From NCBI RefSeq assembly GCF_004363655.1, contig NZ_SNZH01000006.1:1-64000 (forward strand): a stretch of 64,000 nt of DNA, written 5' to 3'. The position numbers and the translations under genes are program-made. The notes under the pieces were generated by a model. The model searched no databases, had not been told where the DNA came from, and was given only the letters and a program-made list of their open reading frames with translations. Positions 34,791-44,684 of this stretch are shown here, piece by piece; positions within the stretch are counted from its first letter, which is position 1; each line of letters opens with the position of its first letter. The stretch is from Tahibacter aquaticus. Lineage in GTDB: Bacteria; Pseudomonadota; Gammaproteobacteria; Xanthomonadales; Rhodanobacteraceae.

Positions 34791-37139
34791 TCAGAACTGA
34801 GTGCCGAAGGAGAACTGGATCGTCTCGGTCTTGTCGCCGTCCTTCTTGCGCAGCGGACGGGCAAGGTTGATGGTGATCGGACCGACCGGCGCCTGCCATT
34901 GCAGGGCAAGGCCGGCGGAGGCACGCAGTTCGTCGCTCTTGAAGTCGCCGAAGGTCTTGTACACGTTGCCCACGTCGACGAAGGCGGAGATGCGCACCGA
35001 ATCGCTTTCCTTGGCGAACGGCGTCGGCAGGATCAGCTCGGCCGAACCCAGCACCTTGAAGGCGCCGCCCAGCGGCTGGCAGTAGTCGCTGAGCGGAGTG
35101 AGGCGTTCGCACGGGCCCAGCGTGTTGTCCTCGAAGCCGCGCACGTCGCGCACGCCGCCGGCGTAGAAGTTCTCGAAGAAGGGCAGGCCGCCGATCTTCA
35201 GCGGGATCTTGACGTCGGAGTTGGGATCGTAGCGGCCGGTCGCATCGCGATAGCTGTCGCCATAGCCCAGGTTGCCCGAGACCAGGAAGGTGAACTTGTC
35301 GCTGAGCGGGAAGTAATGCGCGCCCTGGTAGTACAGCTTGAAGTATTCCAGGGTGGAACCCGGCAGGGCGATTTCCGCCGAGATCGACTGCAGGCCGCCG
35401 CGCGTCGGGGTGAAGTACTTGTTGCGCGTGTCGTGGGCCCAGGACGCGGTCAGGTTCCAGGTATGGATGGTGCGGCGGTCGAGATCGGTGATGTAGCGGA
35501 TGATGTTCGGCGGGGTATAGCCCTCGAACACGTTGATCTCGGTCTTGTTCAGGCCCAGCTGCAGCTGCACGCCGTCGGTCTCGCCGACGGGTATGCCGAC
35601 GAAGGTCGAGAAGGCTGCCGTATCGGTGGAGTAGTTGGCGATGTTGGCCTGGCTCTGGTCCAGGTTGCGCACGCTGGCGTTGTAGCCGAGGCTGATGCCC
35701 GAGTCGTTCAGGTATGGCTGCGCGTAGCTGACGTCATAGCGCTTGAGATAGGAGCTGCGCTGTACCGTCATGGCGACACGGTCGCCGGTGCCGAGGAAGT
35801 TGTTCTGCGACACCGACACCGAGGCGATCAGCTTCTGCACCTGGGAATAGCCCAGGCCGAACAGCAGGCTGCCGGAGGGCTGTTCTTCCACCGTAACCAC
35901 CATGTTGACCTGGTCTTCGGTGCCCGGAACCTTCGGCGTTTCGATTTCGACGTTCTTGAAATAGCCCAGGCGCTGCAGGCGCACCTTGGAGCGGTCGATC
36001 GCGGCCTGCGAGTACCAGGAGCCTTCGAGCTGGCGCATTTCGCGGCGCAGCACTTCGTCTTCGGTACGCACATTGCCCTTGAAGCTGACCTGGTTGACGT
36101 AGACGCGCTTGCCCGGCTCGACGAAGAAGGTCACTTCGACGGTGCGGCCTTCCTTGTCGGTCTTGGGTACTGGCGTCACTTCGGCGAAGGCATAGCCGAT
36201 GTTGGACAGCACTGCGCTCATCGCCTTGGCGCTCTGCTCCAGCTTGCGCCGGGAGAACTGCTCGCCGGCCTTGGTCTTGAGCAGGGCACGCAGGCTTTCC
36301 TCGGGCAGTACCAGGTCACCCAGCAGCTTGATGTCGCTGATCGTATACAACTCACCTTCGTGCACATTGGCGCTGACGTAGATATTGCGCTTGTCCGGGC
36401 TGATCGACACCTCGGTCGATTCGACGTTGAAGTCGGCGTAGCCGCGGTCGAGATAGTACGAGGCAAGCTTTTCCAGGTCGCCCGAGAGCTTCTCGCGCGA
36501 ATACTGATCGTTCTTGGAATACCACGAGGTCCAGTTGGTGGTGCCGGACTCGAATTCGTCGCGGATTTCCTTGTCGGTGAACACCGCGTTGCCGACCACG
36601 TTGATGTGCTTGATCTTGGACGCCTTGCCTTCCGCGATGACAATATTGATGTCGACGCGGTTGCGGTCCAGCGGGGTGACCTTGGGCGTGATCGTGACGT
36701 TGTACTTGCCGCGGTTGTGGTACTGGCGGGTCAGTTCCTGCTGTACGCGGTCCAGCTGCAGGCGGTCGAAGGTTTCGCCTTCTTCCAGGCCGATGCCCTT
36801 GAGGCCCTTGCGCAGCTCTTCTTCCTTCAGCTCCTTGTTGCCCTTGAGGGTGATCTTGGAGATGGCCGGACGCTCCTGCACCGTGACGACGAGAATCTCG
36901 CCCTGGCGCGTGAGCTGCACGTCGTTGAAGAAGCCGGTCTTGAACAGCGCGCGGATCGCTTTCTCCGCCGCGTCGGAGGTCATGCGGTCGCCTTTTTCCA
37001 CCGGCAGGTAGGTGAATACCGTGCCGGGAGCGATGCGCTGCAGGCCATCGATACGGATTTCCGAGACGACGAAGGACTCGAACGCGTGGGCCTCGGCGGC
37101 GAGGCAGGCAAGCAGGAGCAGGGCGGCGATACGCTTCAT
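34791..37139 (-). CDS. bamA: outer membrane protein assembly factor BamA
   Basis: 782 residues. Signal peptide ALLLLACLAAEAHA, five POTRA domains (~25-425) and a 16-strand Omp85 barrel. Barrel landmarks: FYAGGVRDVRGFEDNTLGP, which contains the VRGF motif of loop 6, and a terminal strand ending FGTQF with the C-terminal Phe. It inserts beta-barrel proteins into the outer membrane. The ATG at 37139 was preferred over a TTG two codons upstream. It follows rseP by 73 bp and precedes skp by 79 bp. Confidence 0.97.
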   Translation of the reverse strand: MKRIAALLLLACLAAEAHAFESFVVSEIRIDGLQRIAPGTVFTYLPVEKGDRMTSDAAEKAIRALFKTGFFNDVQLTRQGEILVVTVQERPAISKITLKGNKELKEEELRKGLKGIGLEEGETFDRLQLDRVQQELTRQYHNRGKYNVTITPKVTPLDRNRVDINIVIAEGKASKIKHINVVGNAVFTDKEIRDEFESGTTNWTSWYSKNDQYSREKLSGDLEKLASYYLDRGYADFNVESTEVSISPDKRNIYVSANVHEGELYTISDIKLLGDLVLPEESLRALLKTKAGEQFSRRKLEQSAKAMSAVLSNIGYAFAEVTPVPKTDKEGRTVEVTFFVEPGKRVYVNQVSFKGNVRTEDEVLRREMRQLEGSWYSQAAIDRSKVRLQRLGYFKNVEIETPKVPGTEDQVNMVVTVEEQPSGSLLFGLGYSQVQKLIASVSVSQNNFLGTGDRVAMTVQRSSYLKRYDVSYAQPYLNDSGISLGYNASVRNLDQSQANIANYSTDTAAFSTFVGIPVGETDGVQLQLGLNKTEINVFEGYTPPNIIRYITDLDRRTIHTWNLTASWAHDTRNKYFTPTRGGLQSISAEIALPGSTLEYFKLYYQGAHYFPLSDKFTFLVSGNLGYGDSYRDATGRYDPNSDVKIPLKIGGLPFFENFYAGGVRDVRGFEDNTLGPCERLTPLSDYCQPLGGAFKVLGSAELILPTPFAKESDSVRISAFVDVGNVYKTFGDFKSDELRASAGLALQWQAPVGPITINLARPLRKKDGDKTETIQFSFGTQF

Positions 37140-37212
37140 CGTCAATCCGTCAGGGTTTTCTTATTGGCGGCGGGCGCTTGCCGCGGTTTGTATGGATGCG
37201 CCGGAGTGTCGG

Positions 37213-38574
37213 TCAGGACAGTATCCGGTGCACGATGTCGTTGTAGAACGCTAGCCCCATCAGGGCGGCCAGCATGACCAGACCAGCGTACTGGCCGGCG
37301 ATCAGCACCTTGTCGCTGACCGGGCTGCCCTTGATCGACTCGATAAGGTAATACACGAGGTGACCGCCGTCCAAGATCGGGATGGGCAGCAGGTTCATGA
37401 TGCACAGGCTCAGTGAGATCAGGGCAAGGAAATTGAGGAAGTGGGCCGGGCCTTCGTTGGCGGTCGCATTGGCCACCGTGGCGATGGTGACCGGGCCGGA
37501 CAGGTTCTGCAGCGAGGCCGCGCCGGTGACCATGCGCTTGATCAGGCCGAAGGTCTTGGCAGTGAAGCTGGCGGTCTCATCGATGGCGGCCGGAATGGCT
37601 GCCAGCGGGCCGTAGCGCAGCAGGGCGTCGTAGGGCGGCTGCTCGTATTTGTGGCGTATGCCCATGAGCCAGGCCATCTTGCCGTCTTCGGTCTTCTCGT
37701 AGCGCGGCGTCACGCTCAGCGTCAGCGGTTTGCCCGCGCGCTCCACGACCAGCGCCAGCGCCTTGCCGGCCGCCGCGTTGCCCTGGACGGCGGCGACCAG
37801 ATCGTCCCACTTGCCGATGGGCTTGCCTTCCAGGCTGACCAAGCGGTCGTTCACCGCGACGCCGGCGGCTTCCGCCGCGCTGCCCTTGGTGATTTCGCCG
37901 GCGATGGGCGGGCCGAGCAGGAACTGCTTCGGCGTCAGGCCCACCTCGGACAGCGCGGCGCGTTCTTCCTTGCCGGCGGCAATCGTGCTCAGGTCGAGGC
38001 GGCGCACGATGCTGCTGCCGGCTGCCGTGGTCACGCTGACGTCGACCGCACTGCGGTCCATCACGTGTTCGAGCAGGGCCATCATGGCCGAGGTCCAGTT
38101 TTCGGTCTTTTCGCTGCCGACGGCGTCGATGCGGTCGCCGGCCTGGAAGCCGGCGCTGGCGGAAATGCCTTCGGCGCGGCCAATCACGGGCTGGTAGTCG
38201 GGCTTGCCGATCACGAACATGGCCCAGAACGCGAACAGGGTAAAGACAAGGTTGAACAGCGGTCCTGCGGCGACGACGCACATGCGCTGCCAGATCGGCT
38301 TGCTGGTGAAATCGCCGGCACGCTCTTCAGGCGTGACGTCGACTTCGCGCGAATCGAGGAATTTGACATAGCCGCCGAGCGGGATCGCGGCGATGCAGTA
38401 TTCGGTACCGTCCTTGCCGTAGCGGCTCCACAGCGGCTTGCCGAACCCGATTGAGAAGCGCAGCACCTTGATGCCGAAACGCCGCGCGACCCAGTAGTGG
38501 CCGAACTCGTGGAAGGTGACGAGCAGGCCCAGGGTGACCAGCAACCACCAGATCGATCCGAAGAAATTGCTCAT
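37213..38574 (-). CDS. rseP: site-2 zinc metalloprotease RseP
   Basis: 453 residues. Inner-membrane protease that cuts the anti-sigma factor RseA within the membrane during envelope stress. Zinc site HEFGH at about residues 22-26 in the first span, two PDZ domains (~115-300), and the second metal-ligand motif NLLPIPILDGGHL near residue 395-407 in the third span. Four spans in total. Start ATG at 38574, 7 bp after the dxr stop. Confidence 0.96.
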   Translation of the reverse strand: MSNFFGSIWWLLVTLGLLVTFHEFGHYWVARRFGIKVLRFSIGFGKPLWSRYGKDGTEYCIAAIPLGGYVKFLDSREVDVTPEERAGDFTSKPIWQRMCVVAAGPLFNLVFTLFAFWAMFVIGKPDYQPVIGRAEGISASAGFQAGDRIDAVGSEKTENWTSAMMALLEHVMDRSAVDVSVTTAAGSSIVRRLDLSTIAAGKEERAALSEVGLTPKQFLLGPPIAGEITKGSAAEAAGVAVNDRLVSLEGKPIGKWDDLVAAVQGNAAAGKALALVVERAGKPLTLSVTPRYEKTEDGKMAWLMGIRHKYEQPPYDALLRYGPLAAIPAAIDETASFTAKTFGLIKRMVTGAASLQNLSGPVTIATVANATANEGPAHFLNFLALISLSLCIMNLLPIPILDGGHLVYYLIESIKGSPVSDKVLIAGQYAGLVMLAALMGLAFYNDIVHRILS

Positions 38575-38581
38575 GCGGGGC

Positions 38582-39772
38582 TCAACAGTGCAGGCGGCGC
38601 ATCATACGTTGCGCCGTGTCGCGGGCGGTTAAGTCCGTCTGAATGAGTTGAGCCAGGTTGGCCACGGGTTCAGACGGGATTTTTTCCAGGCAGGACTCGA
38701 TCACTTCGGCAATCGCCAGGAACGGCAACTGCCCGTCGAGGAACGCGGCCACGGCGATTTCGTTGGCCGCGTTGAGCACCGTCGGCGCGGTGCCGCCGGC
38801 GCGCAGTGCCGCGTAGGCCAGGCCCAGGCAGCGGAACGTGTCCAGGTCGGGCGGCTGGAAATCCAGCCGGGCCAGGGCAATCAGGTCCAGGGGTTTGACC
38901 CCGGCGTCCAGCCGCTGCGGCCAGGCCAGGCCATAGCACAGCGCAGTGCGCATGTCCGGATTGCCGAGCTGAGCCAGTACCGAGCCATCGCTGTATTCGA
39001 CCAGCGAGTGCACGATGCTCTGTGGATGCACGACGACGTCGATCTGGTCCGGCGCGGCGGCGAACAGGAAGTGCGCCTCGATCACTTCCAGCCCCTTGTT
39101 CATCAGGCTGGCCGAATCGACCGAGATCTTGCGCCCCATGCGCCAGTTCGGATGGGCAACGGCCTGTGCCGGCGTGATCGCGCCGAGTTCGGCCCGGGTC
39201 TTGCCGCGGAACGGCCCGCCGGATGCGGTAAGAATGAGCTTGCGCACGCCGGCTGCAGCCAGGCTGTCCTGGCGCACCGCGGCGCGGCCGGGTAGGGCCT
39301 GGAACAGGGCGTTGTGTTCCGAGTCCACCGGCAGCAGCTCGCCGCCGCCTTCGGCCAGTGCCGCCAGCAGCAGCGGTCCGGCCATCACGATGGATTCCTT
39401 GTTGGCCAGCAGCAGGCGCTTGCCGGCGCGGGCGGCGGCCAGGGTCGATTCCAGGCCGGCGGCACCGACGATGGCGGCCACGACCGTATCGCAGAGCGAA
39501 CCGGCGGCAGCCTCGTTCAAGGCATCGCTGCCGCTGGCCGCGCGCGTGCTCAGGCCGGCGCGCAGCAGGCGCGTGCGCAGATCGGCTTCGAGGGCCGGGT
39601 CGGCGATGATGGCCAGTTCCGGCTGGAAACGCTGGCACAGCTCGGCCAGAGCTTCGACGCTGCGATGCGCCGCCAGCACGCGGGCGCGGAAGTGCTGCGG
39701 ATGGCGCGCGATCACGTCCAGCGTGCTCGCGCCGATCGAGCCGGTAGCGCCGAAGACGGCGATATTTCTCAT
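38582..39772 (-). CDS. dxr: 1-deoxy-D-xylulose 5-phosphate reductoisomerase
   Basis: 396 residues. Second enzyme of the MEP pathway for isoprenoid precursors, feeding UppS downstream. NADPH motif [17 protein letters not shown] at the N-terminus, [10 protein letters not shown], the catalytic loop [12 protein letters not shown], and [18 protein letters not shown]. Start ATG at 39772; a long upstream open frame overlaps cdsA and is not used. The gap to cdsA is 14 bp. Confidence 0.97.
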   Translation of the reverse strand: MRNIAVFGATGSIGASTLDVIARHPQHFRARVLAAHRSVEALAELCQRFQPELAIIADPALEADLRTRLLRAGLSTRAASGSDALNEAAAGSLCDTVVAAIVGAAGLESTLAAARAGKRLLLANKESIVMAGPLLLAALAEGGGELLPVDSEHNALFQALPGRAAVRQDSLAAAGVRKLILTASGGPFRGKTRAELGAITPAQAVAHPNWRMGRKISVDSASLMNKGLEVIEAHFLFAAAPDQIDVVVHPQSIVHSLVEYSDGSVLAQLGNPDMRTALCYGLAWPQRLDAGVKPLDLIALARLDFQPPDLDTFRCLGLAYAALRAGGTAPTVLNAANEIAVAAFLDGQLPFLAIAEVIESCLEKIPSEPVANLAQLIQTDLTARDTAQRMMRRLHC

Positions 39773-39786
39773 GTCGGGTATCGGCT

Positions 39787-40602
39787 TCAGGCGCTCAGCA
39801 GCGCCAGCCCGGCCGCCCAGACCGGCAGCGCGGCGAATACGCTGTCGAGCCGGTCGAACATGCCGCCGTGGCCAGGGAACAGATCGCCCGAATCTTTTAC
39901 ATTGGCGTGGCGCTTGATCAGGCTTTCGTACAGATCGCCGACGATGGAGGCGAGCACGGTCAGCATGGCCAATACAAAGATGCCCGCCAGGGCTACGCCA
40001 CGCATGCCCAGCAGCCAGGCGCCGATGACGCCGACCATGGCCGAAGCCACCAGCGCGCCGTAGACGCCGGCCCAGGTCTTGCCCGGACTGATGCGCGGCG
40101 CGAGCTTGGTCCTGCCCCAGCGGCTGCCGGCCAGATAGGCGCCACTGTCGGCAACCCAGACCAGCATCAGGCCGAACAGCGTCCACCAGGGGCCGTGGTC
40201 GGCGCCGGCATGCACCTGCAGCAGGCCGCACCAGGCCGGTACCACGATCAGAAAACCGGCGGCCAGCTTCAGCGCGGTGTTGTCCCGCGTCGGTGCCACG
40301 GCAAAACTGAAATGGCGCAGCCACAGGGCGGCCAGCAGCCACCAGGCCACGCCGGCAACGATCACGCCCCACCACCAGAGGCTGCCATGGCCCAGCCACA
40401 GTGCCAGCATGGCCAGTCCGTGCACAACCACCGTAACCGCGCGCGACGCGGCGTCACGCAGGCCCAGCATGCGCGTCCATTCCCATACCGCGTACAGGAA
40501 TACTGCGCCGGTGATTGCGGCAAAGATGGCCGTCGGCACGAACAGGATCAGGGCGATCGCGACCGGAGCCAGCACCAGGGCCGTGACAGTGCGCGTTTTC
40601 AT
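39787..40602 (-). CDS. cdsA: phosphatidate cytidylyltransferase
   Basis: 271 residues with about eight membrane spans. Makes CDP-diacylglycerol from phosphatidic acid and CTP at the inner membrane. The C-terminal signature is split over [30 protein letters not shown] and [28 protein letters not shown] (both read directly, with metal-binding Asp). I chose the ATG at 40602 ([10 protein letters not shown]); a GTG at 40614 would add four residues. Confidence 0.96.
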   Translation of the reverse strand: MKTRTVTALVLAPVAIALILFVPTAIFAAITGAVFLYAVWEWTRMLGLRDAASRAVTVVVHGLAMLALWLGHGSLWWWGVIVAGVAWWLLAALWLRHFSFAVAPTRDNTALKLAAGFLIVVPAWCGLLQVHAGADHGPWWTLFGLMLVWVADSGAYLAGSRWGRTKLAPRISPGKTWAGVYGALVASAMVGVIGAWLLGMRGVALAGIFVLAMLTVLASIVGDLYESLIKRHANVKDSGDLFPGHGGMFDRLDSVFAALPVWAAGLALLSA

Positions 40603-40664
40603 CGGGGAAGCCACGGGTTCAGCGCACTCCGTTCAGGTCGATCAGGGCGGGGCAGGGTTTCATC

Positions 40665-41429
40665 TCAGGCACCCGCGGCAATCTGGGCACTGGTCTTGCC
40701 GAAACGGCGCTCGCGCCCGGCGTAGTCGGCCAGGGCGGCCTCGAAGGCCTGAGTGTCGAAGTCCGGCCATAGCGTGGCCGTGAAATGGATTTCGGCGTAG
40801 GCGATCTGCCACAGCAGGAAATTGCTCACGCGCTGCTCGCCGCCGGTACGGATGAACAGGTCGACGCCGGGCTGTCCGGCCAGGCACAGGTAAGGAGCCA
40901 GGCTGTGCTCGTCGATTGCATCGGCAGCCATGGCGCCGCTCTGCACTGCCTGCGCGATGCGGCGTGCCGCCTGGGCAATATCCCAGCGGCCGCCATAGTT
41001 CACCGCGATGTTCACGTCCAGCGCCGTGTTGGCCGCGGTCCTGTCCATCGCTGCATGCATGCGGCTGGCCAGGGCCGGAGCAAAGGCCGACAGCTCGCCG
41101 ACGAAGCGGATGCGCACGCCATGGCCATGCAATTCCTCCACTTCCCGGTCCAGCGCCTTGAGGAACAGCTCCATCAATGCACTGACTTCGTCCGGTGGCC
41201 GCTGCCAGTTCTCGCTGGAAAAGGCGAACAGGGTCAGCGCGCGGATGCCGCGGCGCAGGCAGAACTCGATCGCACTGCGTACCGCCTTCTGCCCGGCGTG
41301 ATGGCCGAAGCTGCGCGGTCGCAGGCGTTTCCTGGCCCAGCGGCCGTTGCCGTCCATGACGATGGCGACATGGCGCGGCAGGCGGTTATCGGTGCTGCCC
41401 GGGATAGGCGGGGGCGTATGCGGTTCCAG
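40665..41429 (-). CDS. uppS: undecaprenyl diphosphate synthase, probable CTG start
   Basis: 254 residues from a CTG codon at 41429. The cis-prenyltransferase motif MDGNGRWARKR begins at residue 25, and the normal conserved lead-in PRHVAIV precedes it, so the first ATG (41357, within MDGN) would delete a strand of the core and the start of the diphosphate-binding loop. No ATG, GTG or TTG occurs between the frr stop and that ATG in this frame; CTG at 41427-41429 has AAGGAG 7 bases upstream (41437-41442). FSSENWQRP, RIRFVGEL, NYGGRWDI and RTGGEQRVSNFLLWQIAYAE complete the family signature. Product: C55 lipid carrier for peptidoglycan and O-antigen. The ribosome binding site overlaps the frr stop. 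Confidence 0.93.
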   Translation of the reverse strand: MEPHTPPPIPGSTDNRLPRHVAIVMDGNGRWARKRLRPRSFGHHAGQKAVRSAIEFCLRRGIRALTLFAFSSENWQRPPDEVSALMELFLKALDREVEELHGHGVRIRFVGELSAFAPALASRMHAAMDRTAANTALDVNIAVNYGGRWDIAQAARRIAQAVQSGAMAADAIDEHSLAPYLCLAGQPGVDLFIRTGGEQRVSNFLLWQIAYAEIHFTATLWPDFDTQAFEAALADYAGRERRFGKTSAQIAAGA

Positions 41430-41441
41430 AGCCGGGCTCCT

Positions 41442-41999
41442 TCAGAGCGACATCAGCTCGTCTTCCTTGGTCTTGACCACGACATCGACATCCTTGATCG
41501 CCTTGTCGGTGAGCTTCTGGATATCGTCCTCGGCCTTGCGCTCCTCGTCCTCGGTGACCTTCTTTTCCTTGAGCAGCTCTTTCACGTGCTGCATCGCGTC
41601 GCGGCGCACGTTGCGTACGGCAACCTTGGCGTCTTCGCCTTCGCCGTGCACCTGCTTGGACAGGGCCTTGCGGCGTTCTTCGGTAAGCGGGGGAAGGTTG
41701 ATGCGGATGACCAGACCGGCAGTGGTCGGGTTGAGGCCGAGGTCGGAGCCGATGATGGCCTTCTCGATCGGCTGCACCATGGTTTTTTCCCAGGGTGTGA
41801 TGGTCAGCGAGCGCGCGTCCTGCACGGCCACCGTGGCGACCTGGGACAGGGGCATGTCACTGCCGTAGTAATTCACTTTGATATGTTCGACCAGCGCCGT
41901 CGAGGCGCGGCCGGTACGCAGGCGCTGCAGGTCGTGACGCAGCGATTCGACGCACTTGGCCATGCGGGCCTGGGCGTCTTGTTTGATGTCGTTGATCAT
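41442..41999 (-). CDS. frr: ribosome recycling factor
   Basis: 185 residues, exactly the family length. It splits post-termination ribosomes with EF-G. RMAKCVESLRHDLQRLRTGRAS and DARSLTITPWEKTMVQPIEKAI are diagnostic; PPLTEERRKAL follows. The start at 41999 gives the usual MINDIKQDA. The gene is normally directly behind pyrH; here the plus-strand yebC gene lies between them, so frr needs its own promoter in the 179-bp divergent gap. uppS follows 12 bp downstream. Confidence 0.97.
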   Translation of the reverse strand: MINDIKQDAQARMAKCVESLRHDLQRLRTGRASTALVEHIKVNYYGSDMPLSQVATVAVQDARSLTITPWEKTMVQPIEKAIIGSDLGLNPTTAGLVIRINLPPLTEERRKALSKQVHGEGEDAKVAVRNVRRDAMQHVKELLKEKKVTEDEERKAEDDIQKLTDKAIKDVDVVVKTKEDELMSL

Positions 42000-42138
42000 G
42001 GCGGCGAAATCCTTAGGCCAAAACAAAGCGGCCGGAGTATAGCGTCCCGGGCGGCGCCGCGCCGCCCGGGACGGGCTGCCTGCGGGCCGGCGCGGGCGTT
42101 CGTGGCCGGCCGCTTTCCACTCGCCCCTGCGGCAAGGC

Positions 42139-42144
42139 TACAAT
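42139..42144 (+). promoter_or_regulatory. probable -10 element of yebC
   Basis: TACAAT, 35 bp upstream of the yebC ATG. A TTCCAC at 42115-42120 gives a -35 with an 18-bp spacer. Position and sequence fit sigma-70 recognition; not proven. Confidence 0.5.
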
Positions 42145-42178
42145 CCGGCCCCTTTTTCCGGCATTGCAGGTGATCGCC

Positions 42179-42898
42179 ATGGGCAGATTGATGGCTATCG
42201 AAGGGCGCAAGAACGCCCAGGACGCCCGCCGCGGCAAGATCTTCACCAAAGTGATTCGCGAACTGACCGTGGCGGCCCGCGCCGGCGGCGGTGATCCCAA
42301 GGCCAATCCGCGCCTGCGCCTGGCGATGGACAAGGGCCTGGCCGTGAACATGGCGCGCGACGTGATGGAACGCGCCATCAAGAAAGCCACCGGCGAGCTT
42401 GAAGGCGTCAGTTATGAAGAAGTGCGGTACGAAGGCTATGCGCCCGGCGGCGTCGCCGTCATCGTCGACTGCATGACCGACAACAAGGTGCGCACCGTGG
42501 CAGACGTGCGCCACGCCTTCAACAAATGCGGCGGCAACCTTGGCACCGATGGTTCGGTGTCCTTCATGTTCAAGCGCGTTGGCACCCTGAGCTACCTGCC
42601 CGGCAGCGACGAAGACGCCATCACCTCGGCTGCGATCGAGGCCGGCGCCGACGACATCGTGGTGTATCCGGACGACAAATCCATCGATGTGCTGACCAGC
42701 GCCGACAGCTTCGAGGCCGTGAAGCAGGCCATGACGGCCGCGGGCCTGGCGCCCGAGCACGCCGAAGTCGGCCTGCGCGCCGACAACGACATCGCGGTTT
42801 CCGGCGAAACCGCCCAGCAAGTGATCAAGATGATCCACATGCTGGAAGATCTCGACGATGTGCAGAGCGTGTATTCCAACGCCGACATCTCTGCATAA
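42179..42898 (+). CDS. YebC/PmpR (TACO1)-family protein
   Basis: 239 residues. [22 protein letters not shown] and [22 protein letters not shown] are the family hallmark; [27 protein letters not shown] and [17 protein letters not shown] follow. Older literature treats the family as transcriptional regulators; recent work links it to relief of ribosome stalling at proline stretches. It is on the opposite strand inside the pyrH-frr interval. Start ATG 42179 preferred over one at 42164 because it gives the family opening MGRxxxIEGRK. Confidence 0.93.
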   Translation: MGRLMAIEGRKNAQDARRGKIFTKVIRELTVAARAGGGDPKANPRLRLAMDKGLAVNMARDVMERAIKKATGELEGVSYEEVRYEGYAPGGVAVIVDCMTDNKVRTVADVRHAFNKCGGNLGTDGSVSFMFKRVGTLSYLPGSDEDAITSAAIEAGADDIVVYPDDKSIDVLTSADSFEAVKQAMTAAGLAPEHAEVGLRADNDIAVSGETAQQVIKMIHMLEDLDDVQSVYSNADISA

Positions 42899-42934
42899 AC
42901 CCCGGCGGGCGCAAAAAAAAGAACGTAGGTCGGG

Positions 42935-43079
42935 CTAAGCCGAAGGCGCACCCCGACATCGCGGTAACGCACCGGCAAAGCCCCGTGCCGAAGGAAATTT
43001 TTCGGCACGGGGCGGCATTCCTTCGGCATGAGCTTTTTGTTGCGGATGTACCTCGATGTCGGGGTGTGCCTGCGGCTTA
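42935..43079. repeat. nested palindromic element between yebC and pyrH
   Basis: Outer inverted arms 42935-42960 and 43054-43079 match at about 23 of 26 positions (GATGTCGGGGTG core). Inside is a perfect 13-bp hairpin GCCCCGTGCCGAA / TTCGGCACGGGGC (42980-42992 / 43001-43013). The segment TGCCGAAGGAA (42986-42996) can instead pair with TTCCTTCGGCA (43018-43028), which is followed by CTTTTTGTTG, so two exclusive hairpins are possible. Placed between convergent genes, it probably terminates transcription from one or both sides. Confidence 0.82.
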
Positions 43080-43102
43080 CCCCCAACGCTTACCCCACTT
43101 TT

Positions 43103-43819
43103 TCAGGTGACCAGCGTTCCCACGGCCTCGCCTTTGCAGATGCGCATGAGATTGCCGGGCACGCCCATGTCGTAGATGCGCAGCGGAATCTTGTTGTCGC
43201 GGCAGAGGGCAATCGCTGTGGTGTCCATGACCTGCAGGTTGCGCTGGATCACTTCGGTATACGTGAGGCGGTCGTAACGCTCGGCGCCGGGTTCCTTCTT
43301 CGGGTCGGCGCTATAGATGCCGTCGACCTTGGTCGCCTTGAGCAGCAGCTCCGCGCCGACTTCGATCGCGCGCAGGGCGGCGGCAGAGTCGGTGGTGAAG
43401 AACGGATTGCCAGTACCGGCTGCGAACAGCGCGATGCGGCCTTTTTCCAGATGGCGGATGGCGCGGCGGCGAATGAAGTCTTCGCACACTTCGTTGATCT
43501 TGATGGCACTCATCACGCGCGCATAGGCGCCGAGTTTTTCCACCGCATCCTGCATCGCCAGCGCGTTCATCACGGTGGCCAGCATGCCCATGTTGTCGCC
43601 GGTGACGCGGTCCATGCCGGCCTTGGCCAGGCCTTCGCCGCGGAAGATATTGCCGCCACCGATGACAACGCCGACCTGCACGCCGGCGCGCTGGACCTCG
43701 ATGATTTCCTTGGCCAGCCGGTTGAGGACTTTCGGGTCGATGCCGTAGTCGGCTTCGCCCATCAATGCTTCGCCACTGAGTTTGAGCAGGATGCGTTTGA
43801 ACTTGATGTCGCTGGGCAT
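43103..43819 (-). CDS. pyrH: UMP kinase
   Basis: 238 residues of the bacterial UMP kinase (amino acid kinase) family; makes UDP from [14 protein letters not shown] (phosphate loop), [50 protein letters not shown] and [15 protein letters not shown] are all present. The start has AAGGAG at good spacing. It is separated from tsf by about 3.8 kb of plus-strand genes, so it needs a separate promoter; a candidate -10 (TATGAT on the minus strand, 43924-43929) lies ~105 bp upstream. Confidence 0.97.
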   Translation of the reverse strand: MPSDIKFKRILLKLSGEALMGEADYGIDPKVLNRLAKEIIEVQRAGVQVGVVIGGGNIFRGEGLAKAGMDRVTGDNMGMLATVMNALAMQDAVEKLGAYARVMSAIKINEVCEDFIRRRAIRHLEKGRIALFAAGTGNPFFTTDSAAALRAIEVGAELLLKATKVDGIYSADPKKEPGAERYDRLTYTEVIQRNLQVMDTTAIALCRDNKIPLRIYDMGVPGNLMRICKGEAVGTLVT

Positions 43820-44124
43820 ATGCTCTCCTTCACGTTTTTGACGCGACCGCGCGTCTTCGGCGTAAACGCAGCCGAATCCGTGGTCGTCGAGTACGGGGAG
43901 CCGAAAGGCTCAAAACGCGCGCGATCATACAGGAAGGCGCATTTAGCCGCCGAAAATACTGTGTTGCTGCGGCAAATGGGCGCAGCCCGCGCGTGTCTGC
44001 CGGCGGCGGTTTCCCGTGTGCAGGCCGCGATGGTTTATCGCCGGGCGTAACTTCAGCTTCACAAATCCGCACTACCGTTCCCGGCGATTCGCTTTGCGTT
44101 CGCTACGTCTTCGGGAGTGCTTCA
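43820..44124. promoter_or_regulatory. divergent region pyrH / small secreted protein
   Basis: 305 bp. On the minus strand: TATGAT at 43924-43929 as a possible pyrH -10, then a small hairpin GAGCC-GGCTC with a UUUC loop at 43900-43914 in the leader. On the plus strand CGGGAG at 44112-44117 is the ribosome binding site of the next gene. No gene seen. Confidence 0.4.
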
Positions 44125-44673
44125 ATGTTCAGCCGCCTCATTCTTGCCGGCCTTCTTCTGGCCGCCGCTGCGGCCTCCGCTCATCAGCACGGCAACGCCT
44201 CGCCGCGGCTGTCGCGCGCGCCGAAGGCGTTCGCGGTGGAGCGCGCCTTGCCGCCGCCGCCGCGCGACGTCAGCGAACTGCGTTTCGGCGACATCTTCAA
44301 ACTGCCCGCAGGGCCGCGCGGGCTGGAAGCCGGCGAGCGTCTGGCCGATCTCGACGGCAAGCGCGTGCGCCTGGTCGGCTACATGGTGCAGCAGGAGCAG
44401 TCCGGCAACGGTGCGTTTGTGCTGAGCCCGCTGCCGTTGACCCTGGGCGACGCAGACGAAGGCCTGGCCGACGATATGCCGCCGGCGGCCGTGCTGGTGG
44501 AACTGCCCGGCCAGGCGGCGCTCAGCCCGGCGCATATGCCGGGCCTGATCCAGGTTACCGGCCGCCTGCATGTGGGCCGCAGCGAATCCGAGGCATTGCC
44601 CGGACGCGTGTTTCCTGCGCGGGTCGAGCTGGACCCGCGCCTGACCAAAATCCTCGTCAGGGCAAACAAATAA
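44125..44673 (+). CDS. small secreted protein, unknown function
   Basis: 182 residues. Signal peptide LILAGLLLAAAAASA ending before HQHG. The mature part holds a predicted beta-barrel stretch (KRVRLVGYMVQQEQ ... FVLSPLPLTLGDADEGLADD ... PAAVLVELPG ... IQVTGRLHVG) that looks like an OB-fold; this is tentative and no family name can be given with confidence. The start is set by CGGGAG 8 bases upstream. It lies 61 bp before the alkaline phosphatase gene on the same strand and could be co-transcribed with it. Confidence 0.75.
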   Translation: MFSRLILAGLLLAAAAASAHQHGNASPRLSRAPKAFAVERALPPPPRDVSELRFGDIFKLPAGPRGLEAGERLADLDGKRVRLVGYMVQQEQSGNGAFVLSPLPLTLGDADEGLADDMPPAAVLVELPGQAALSPAHMPGLIQVTGRLHVGRSESEALPGRVFPARVELDPRLTKILVRANK

Positions 44674-44684
44674 TTTTGTATCTA

